Assembly (NCBI GenBank): GCA_039654915.1
Contig: CM077597.1
Coordinates: 92,754,001 to 92,818,000 of the forward strand
DNA length: 64,000 nucleotides
Direction: 5' to 3'
Source of the DNA: Aquilaria yunnanensis
Lineage: Eukaryota > Streptophyta > Magnoliopsida > Malvales > Thymelaeaceae
In this document: positions 56,181-64,000 of the stretch, piece by piece
Position numbering within the stretch: the first letter of the stretch is position 1
Layout of the letters: each line of letters begins with the position of its first letter
Made by a program: the position numbers and the translations under genes
The notes under the pieces: model-generated
What the model saw: only the letters and a program-made list of their open reading frames with translations
The model's database searches: none
Told to the model about the DNA's origin: nothing

Positions 56181-59100
56181 TTTGCTTAGCTGGCCGGAAG
56201 CAATTCATTGTGCCTGTGAAATTCAGTCTTTTTCCTTGTATAACCTAGATGGTTACAAAGTGTATATAGAATTGCTGTATAGAATAAAATTCAGGATATG
56301 ACAATAGAAAAGTAGATGTTCTCTGTATTGTGAGGTGAAGCGTAAGCTTTGCTTGGTAAGGAAGATGAACACGAGGAATGAAAATATGCAATTAATTCAA
56401 TAGTTGTTCTCAAAAGTAGATGAGCTCCATACAATTTTATAATCTCTTTATTCTTTGAAGGTCATTCCATACTTCTCCATTTAAAATTGGATACTTGGTA
56501 TCGTTTTAAGCGTATGGTAGAGAACTTGAAAGAAAAGGAAACAAACAGCGTTCATAGCATGTTCATGCAAAAGCTACAAGGAAATGTCACAAAACAAATT
56601 TGGAGTTGAGACTTCACTTAGCTAGTGAAGAGCTCTTGCGTTAAAATCAACGTCTTTGGGGTCAAGTTCCAGCTTCACTAGGAGGGAAAAGTTAAAGAGG
56701 AAGAGAGAACTACTCTACGTAATGTAGCCGAACTTAAGCTTTTGAGTCAAGCAAACAAAAAAGTATTGATGTGACTTTAGTGCGACAAATGTTATGTCAA
56801 GAATCTATACTGTTTAGGATAGAGAAAAAGGTTGGGGACTAAATATGAAATAGTATAAGTTTTTTTAGGGAAAATTCGTCTATAAAATGACAAAGTTTAA
56901 CTTAGCTTCGGCTTTTGAATATACAGTGAGTAAGAATGGCTTTTCAAATTTTAATTGCTTTTATCTTTGTCTAATCTAAACTAACGGACATTGTGACCTC
57001 ACAGGCCACAGAAAAGTAAATGTTTTAAATCAATAGGACACACACACACACAAATAACAAAAAAAAATATATATATCATTATGCTTCATTCAAACAATTC
57101 ATGTATTATTATATACTAACAGTTAAATCACCATTCATATTATACTTTCTACGTATCTCATAAATCATGTCAAGTCCAATATAGGCCTAATCAATTGTCC
57201 TTATTTTATTTAATTATTAAAAAATAGATCAATATTCATTGCAACATTATTATATAGTTGATATTTCTACGTTTTCATGTATACTATTAAAAATTACATA
57301 GCAATTTGCTCTAAATAAAGAAAAAGTCTATCCATTTATATCTAAATTAGTTGCTTTACAATATCATAGATGTCTGTTATGCACGAATCATCATAACAAA
57401 ACCATAATCTTGTTCACAACAATAAAATTTTATTTCTAGATGGTCTTATTAAAATGTCGAGACCTATGGAAACGAGAGCATAGAGAAAATACTTTGGAGT
57501 CTAAGATGCAACATTATTGATTCCAACAACAACACGCATGTAAATCAAAATGAGAAAGTTGCTAACAATTTTCATTTGGTCAAGTTTTCAGGGCATTAGT
57601 TAGATATTTGTTTTAGGTTTTATATTAAGGGTAATTGTTAACTTTGAAAATTCAAGTTACAAAAATTAATTATATTCATTATAATTTAAATTAAAATAAT
57701 TTACTGAGAAATTAATAAATTTAATAATTTTATGACATCTGTACAATATAATATTGGAAAATTTGTTAATTAATAAATCTAATAATTAATAAATTTTAGC
57801 ATAATGGATAAATTTATGAGCCATACTCAATATGATGTTGAAAGAAAATGTTACTTCTTAGATTGTTGGTTTTATTGTAGATTTTTATAATAATATTTCT
57901 AAAACATTTGAACGTATACAATTTTCTAAAACTCAATATAATTTGGAATCATGTGGCAATGCCAGACATGTAAACTAGTTGAGTCTTAATTTCAAATAAC
58001 CGAAGGGTAGTGGGTTTTTGTGGGTAGCAATTCCAACTTCTTGATGGCTTTAGAGCAAATTCATTTTAACTTAAATAAATTTAACCCAAAATAACTTATT
58101 TTTTTTTCATGTCTTTTTTTTCCAAAACCAATTTTATTTTAAATGTAACATTATGTAGATGTAGTAATTTATTTGAAAATAAATTTTTATGATGTCATTA
58201 AATTTTTATGAATTTTTATTTTTTAAGAATTAAAAAAGTTCATAAAGATTTAATAAGATTATAAAAATTATATTTTAAATGAATTATTTTACCTACATAA
58301 TATTAGCTTTTGGATGAAATTAGTTCAGGGAAAAAATATGTAAAAAAAAAAGCATTATGGATTAAGATAAAATTATTGAATATAACATATTACTGCTTTC
58401 ACCATTAACAAAAAGCTAGAAGTTTGAAAAGCCTTTATGTTTTAAAAAATTATATGTGGAGACTGAATGTTATTCTTGTCCAACATTTTTCTTGCCATAA
58501 CTTATTCAAATAGCTTTTGCAAAACTATGGGGCCTGCAGGAAGCTCATCGATTTGGTTTGTCATCAATTATTATTGAATCTGAATATTTTTCCATTTTAA
58601 TTTTAGAACTAAATAAGGGGATTTCTCCATCACTGTTCTATTTTGGGGATCTGTTGGGTTTTCTTTTTTTCATTAAGCATGTGTGTAATAGGGTGGGTTA
58701 CATTATAGCTAGGAGGGGCCTTACGCCAAAGTCCAAACCTAGTCAACAAAATACCTACCTACATCACATGAGCTATTTCTTGGAAAATGATAAGTACTAG
58801 GTGCTTATGCTTTAGAACTTAAGCGTATATATCCACAAAAAGTTTCTCACATTTCTCGCATATGGGATATAGGGTGTTACTCCTTAGCAAGTCTTTTTCT
58901 AAATTATTTGCCTCATGTCTTGAAGTTCGATTACTCGAAATGTATTCCTTTCATCAAAAACTTGTTCAAATAGGTCCATTTATCTATGAAAAATTATTTT
59001 CCTTGTATGACTTGTTTAGGATTAAAGGAAATAATTGTTGGTTACAGAACCTTGATATAATATCAAAAAAATACTAATATTATTTGTTTAGGTCTAACTA

Positions 59101-59690
59101 GTTTTAATACCTGACATTGCCTCGGTACCAAATTGTGGGGAAAATATGGTTAAATTTAAAATATGAAGTGTATGGATATAAAATAAAAATAAAAATAAAA
59201 ATTTAAAAACTCAGTATTATAATGAGAAAAAAAGCTAGAAATAATAAATAATGTAATGGAAATTTTAAATAAAAAAATATGTAAAAATGTTATTCACCAA
59301 CACGAATACTTTACAAGTAAAATAAAGTGGTAGTAATATGTGTTATGATAGTGTATGCAATAGTTTAAATAAAAATATATGATTATACAACTAATAATCA
59401 TGTGTTATTAGGTAAATTATTAAGAATTCATATTCTAGAATGAATAAAAAATTCTACTAATATTGCATATTATTTTAATTTTTATATAGTTCGTAGTAGT
59501 AATAGAACATAAATTAGATAGGAAATTATAGAATGTCTAGATTAAGATAATTATGTAGGACATTACAAAAAAAGTTTAACAGTTAACAAATCTTTGAGTA
59601 TATTTTAGATGTTAGCATATGGTGATGTAAAATTTAATTTTTATACACTGTTTACAAATTTTTTTGATTGAAGAGTGAGAAAAATATATA
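56181..59690. other. AT-rich intergenic, no gene seen
   Basis: The first about 150 bp look like an RPT5 3' UTR. Beyond that it is strongly AT-rich. The ORFs 58558-58800 and 58862-59077 have no recognised domain. Confidence 0.5.
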
Positions 59691-59694
59691 TGTA

Positions 59695-60585
59695 AGAAAG
59701 ACAAATTTACAATAGTGTATCAGGCTACTAAAATATGTACGAAAAATATAAGAAAAATAAAAAAGAATATGAGTATTTTAAGTATTAGTTTTAATAACAT
59801 AGTCCTAGCTCTCTAGCATTGCCAAGGAACACTGAACCTAGTTGCACTCCCCTAAACTGTTAATTGTATCTTGTATTTCTATAAGTCTTGAGAAACAAGT
59901 AAGTTCCCCCACATACTTTAGAACATCTTATTAAAAGAAGGAATATAGCTACATTAAGGTGTTCAAAACGTATGTTTTGGTATAAGTTAAATCAAATATA
60001 AGACTAAGTATAATTGGCCTAACTTGCCCCTACTAATGGAGATGATAAAAATAAATGTACTGTTCCTACCCCACCCGAACCCAACCACTTGAACTTGACC
60101 TTACGCGCAAAGCTTTGAAAAGGTTATGGGTTAAACCATTTTACTTGAAAATGTAAGAAAACAGATTTATTGTGGAGTACCAAGCTACTGAAATTTGTAT
60201 GGGAAATATAAGAAAAATAAAAAAATAGTATGAGTATTTTAGGTATTAGTTCCAAAAACATAGTTTTTACCCTTTAGCGCAGCTACTGCCAAGGGACATG
60301 GGTCCAATTATCACTTCCCCTAATTGCCAATTTTGTCTCATATGCCCTCCAGGTTATGAGAAACTGGCAAGTTTTCCCTTATATTTTACATAATAAAAGA
60401 AACATAACCACATTAAGACTTCAAATGGTAGGTTTTGGCATAGGATAAATCAAATACCACTATAAAATAAAGTATAAGTGCTGAGCTTGCCCCTTAACCT
60501 TCCTAAACCAGGCCACTATAACTTGACCAAACCGTCAAAGCTTTGAGGAGGTTATAGGTTTAACTAATTCTACTGTATCCTAGCC
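59695..60585. repeat. Two-copy tandem repeat, ~460-bp unit
   Basis: Copy 1 (about 59695-60155) and copy 2 (about 60160-60585) share aaatataagaaaaataaaaa, tgagtatttt.., gccaaggaca-type words, catattttac/acatactttag, and a closing caaagctttga..aggttat. Identity is moderate (roughly 70% by eye). It is non-coding. Confidence 0.75.
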
Positions 60586-63500
60586 CTCATAAATTAGTAT
60601 ATTTATTTTTTAAAATTTTTTTATCTCAAAATAAAGTCATAATCTAGTGTAAATCTTTTTATGTTACTTTATTTTATACATTTTTGTTTATCAATTATTT
60701 GTAGACATAAATATTTTTTAAAACATAAATAAAATATATAGATAAAAGGACATTTTATGTGTGTGTGTGTGTGTACCCCAGATGGATAAGCGTGTATTAC
60801 CCACCTATTAGTGGGAGCTGGGTATGAATTCAGTTACATGTTGAGATGGTTTGGATTTAGCGATACCCTTCCTGAACCTCCCTATTCACATCTTTATCTA
60901 TGAGAAAGACTCATTACCATGATCGGCCTCACCCACCCCCTCAACAAGTACTAAAAAAACTTTCTACCAAAATAAATACATTCTTTATATCAAAAGATTT
61001 GTAGTCTAATAAAAATGTTGTTATTTTTTTTCAAAGAAAAAATGTTTATTACTTTTCAAGATGATTATTTAAAAAATCAATTATCCGTTACATATGCTAG
61101 GGTTCTAGTCGAGCTGTGCTGAGCCAAGCCAAGCTCGAACACCCTTAGCTTGAGCTTGATTGAAGCTTTTCATAAAAATCACAATATGATAGTAATAATA
61201 TATTAGGTGAATCCCAACTATTGGACAATTTCTATTTCAAAAAGTTGATAATTATAACAATTAATAGGCACATAAATAAATAAAGGGGAAGTTGATTTCA
61301 AATTCTATGGCTAAGAGTACAAATACCTAGCTAGGCATTGAGTATTAATAAAAAAGTTGTAAACAATAATTTTTATAGTAAAATTAATCTAATATAGATA
61401 ATTATAATTAATAAATAGAAATAAAAAGATTTGACATATTCATTAAAGAAAATGACTTAACCTAAAAAATTTAACCTGGCCTTAATTTTTTTATTACAAT
61501 TTATGTTTGAGCATATTCCAGATATAAAATTATCATAAATTAATTAACCCTTAGTATAGTGCTAGCTTATTTCTTTAATTATTATTTTTTTAGAAAAAAA
61601 CTTTTAAAGAAAAAATAATAAATTTCAAGTTAACATAAAAAGGCTCCAATTGAGTGTCATGTATATTTTTGGTGAATAAACATGATTGAGTGATGAAAAT
61701 AATAGGGACACCATTTAATGTAAAATATATTTATAAATTTAAAATGAAAAATACAATAACAATTGAAAAAATAGAAGATAACAAAAAATTTTAAGAGTAA
61801 CCTACCACACCACAAAAAAATATTAAAATATTGAATGAAAAGAAAAAAATGGAACAAAAACATGTCCAGTATTGTCTATTAGTTTATATTTTGTTTTTAG
61901 TATGTACTTATATATGTGAGAAATATTACAATAGGAATGAAAAAGTCTAAGATGTAATAAATATAATAATATTAACACAAATCAAAATGGAGTTTACTTT
62001 TTTGTATAATGCATAGTTGACCAAACCAATTTAAAACAAGAAAAATGCGATCGTTAATTTGATGTGTTGGTTTAACAAAAAAAAAGCTGAATTTTGAAAA
62101 TCATGCAAGAATTTTGTATTGAATTCAAACCTTTATGATTGAATAAAAAACTAATGCCTTGCACCATTGAGAATAATAAAACTATTTTTGATAAGTGTTA
62201 AAGTATTTTCTATATTTTTCTGAAATGAATTAAATGTTAATAAACGTCAATTTGATTTTATTTTGGAAACAATTAACGTTGACATTCCCTGATTCAAATT
62301 TACAATTATTTAAAAAATTAATTGTTTTCATTTTATGGAAATAGGTGCTAATGGATGTGATCTTTTTATTTTAGATAACAAAATGTTTCCTCATGAAAAA
62401 ATCATTCTTGTTACGTAAAATATGTTACCTATTAAATTTTTATAATATAGAAGTGGAATGAATGTTTTATAATAAATATTAAAAGTTATGATATTTTTGT
62501 CAAAATTATTCTTTACTAATTGCATTATACGAATAGGATTTCGAAGAGCTTTCCTTTTTGTGTGAAATTAATATACTAATTTATCTGAGAAAATATGCCA
62601 CAAGTATTTATTTTAAATATGTTAGTTTGTGAGAGATTGTGAGGAAGGCAAAGGAATAATGAAAATTTTGTTTCCAAAAGCATTAAGATGGATATTTTTG
62701 GTACCAAAATTATAAAATCATGATACTGATTAGTAAAAGAAAAAGTATACAAGAAAAATGCCTTTTACAGTGACAACATGACCATTATACTTTTATGGGC
62801 TTTGTATAATTATATTTATTATAGGTTAAACTTACTAAATAGTGTAATTACAGTAATAATAATTTATGAGTTTACAAAATAAAAATGACACACTTAGAAG
62901 ATGTAAAAAATGGAAAAGTAACATATTATCAAATATAAATAAGAAATTAACATATAACTATTATACAACATAGAATTTTTTTTCTTCTTTCTTATCCCCC
63001 ATCAACTCATCTCCATATTTCTATCTCGTCTTTATATCTTCAATAACATAGCTTTCAAGTTTGTCATTTGTTATAAAAGTGGTGAAAATCAATATTTTTT
63101 AAAGGAAGATTCAATAATATAGTTAAAATTTAGTTAGAATTGCAATTTAAAAGACAAAATTTCATAATTTGAATCTTAAAAATAAATAAAATGAGAATTT
63201 CTTAGGACTGATATATCACTACATAATAATATTGTGTTAATCAAAATAGATTTCCAAAAAGAAAGAATACACAAACACACATGCACTATGAAAAAAAAAA
63301 TGTTATTCAATTGATTATTATACATATATAGTACCTATAACAAATTGCTCTTAGATTAATTTCATCTTTTATTCTTGAAATATTAATATCCAACATTTAT
63401 CTTGCTAGTTGACCAAAAGGTGTGGTTTAACAATTAGTAATTGGATTTTTCTCTTACAAAAAAAAAACATTAGAATTTTTTAATCTTTCAATTGCCACGT

Positions 63501-63710
63501 TTATCGATCTGGTTACACAAAATTGATAGTATTTATTGGTCTCATATAAATATTTATGGTCTCATATGAACAATGGGCAAGCTTATAAACTTTTCATGAC
63601 ATATAATGGATAAAATGGAAAGATTGTAAAACTTCAATGGCAAAATCAACAGAAATAAAAAAATAAGGAGCTAATTAGTTACAAGAAAAAACTTAAGAGT
63701 CAAAAAGGCC
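60586..63710. other. AT-rich intergenic, no gene seen
   Basis: A (TG)n tract lies at about 60760-60776. A gagccaagccaagctcgaac block (about 61118-61140) resembles the subterminal sequence of hAT-type elements but has no partner. Otherwise no ORF or element. Confidence 0.5.
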
Positions 63711-63714
63711 ATTT

Positions 63715-64000
63715 TAGCCTCTTTAATCCTTGGCTTGGAAAGAACGAAAACCATACCACCCGGCGCTCAAAAACCCCAAATTATCTTACATTCCCACCAT
63801 TTTCGTTTCTTGCTTGCTACCGGTCGAGTGTTTTTTGCTTCTCTGGCAACCAGCAGTGTAAGATTTGCTCCTCCTTTCTCATACATTCAGATATCTCTGC
63901 TTTTCATTGTGTTGGAGTCCTGTTTTACGTCTTAAATCTTGAGCGACAACTTCACTTCTCTACTTTTCTTTCCGTCTTGCTTGCCTGCTGATTTGATTGA
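63715..64000 (+). other. Possible 5' end of a gene running off the window
   Basis: After 3 kb of AT-rich DNA the GC content rises at 63,715. The stretch is CT-rich with an ATG at 63735 and a 66-codon frame of Ser/Phe-rich residues without a recognised domain, and a gtaaga donor-like word at about 63857. It could be a leader plus first exon. Confidence 0.3.

Noticed and set aside
1..64000. CRISPR arrays, tRNA, rRNA or organelle insertions
   Set aside because: No spaced identical repeats, no convincing tRNA cloverleaf sequences, and no rRNA or plastid gene sequence were noticed on either strand. A tRNA scan was not possible.

Overview
The window is nuclear DNA of a flowering plant, probably a eudicot. 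It is AT-rich and gene-poor, with long intron-like T-rich stretches, microsatellites, plant LINEs, a Ty3/gypsy element, CACTA, hAT, Stowaway and fold-back elements, and relics of plant gene families (KIB/DUF295 F-box, BZR1/BES1, carboxylesterase, GH5, LEO1/VIP4, RPT5). Nothing is bacterial: no operons, CRISPR or convincing RNA genes were seen. I did not identify the species.

Layout. 0.6-2.7 kb: a non-autonomous CACTA element with a promoter-like interior. 3-20 kb: a decayed tandem array of one F-box/DUF295 gene. Copy A (4312-5277) is the only open one and is bracketed by ~470-bp direct repeats. Copies B (8.06 kb), C (12.7 kb) and D (19.5-20.4 kb) are broken pieces. The spacer between copies is duplicated too, and the left edge of the window matches the spacer after copy B, so the array probably continues to the left. 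The array was then hit by a fold-back MITE, a hAT element, a copia-like LTR piece and a LINE (14.3-19.2 kb, minus).

20.67-26.48 kb: a Ty3/gypsy-type element with a 5-bp target duplication. Its two truncated LTRs point one way while the gag-protease segment between them points the other way. 27.8-38 kb: three LINE copies. The plus-strand one is split by a 1.3-kb inverted-repeat transposon; the minus-strand one (31.9-38 kb) is nearly full length but broken.

38-64 kb: mostly AT-rich, non-coding sequence. It holds DNA-level fragments of host genes, introns or splice sites often kept: BZR1/BES1 (38.6 kb), carboxylesterase (46.6 kb, inside a probable transposon), GH5 glycosidase exon 1 (52.6-52.95 kb), LEO1/VIP4 (53.0-53.2 kb) and proteasome ATPase RPT5 (55.1-56.2 kb). 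The last three, close together and on mixed strands, look like transposon-shuffled fragments, perhaps Helitron-borne. The only plausible functional host gene is F-box copy A. A GC rise at 63.7 kb may be the start of a gene to the right.
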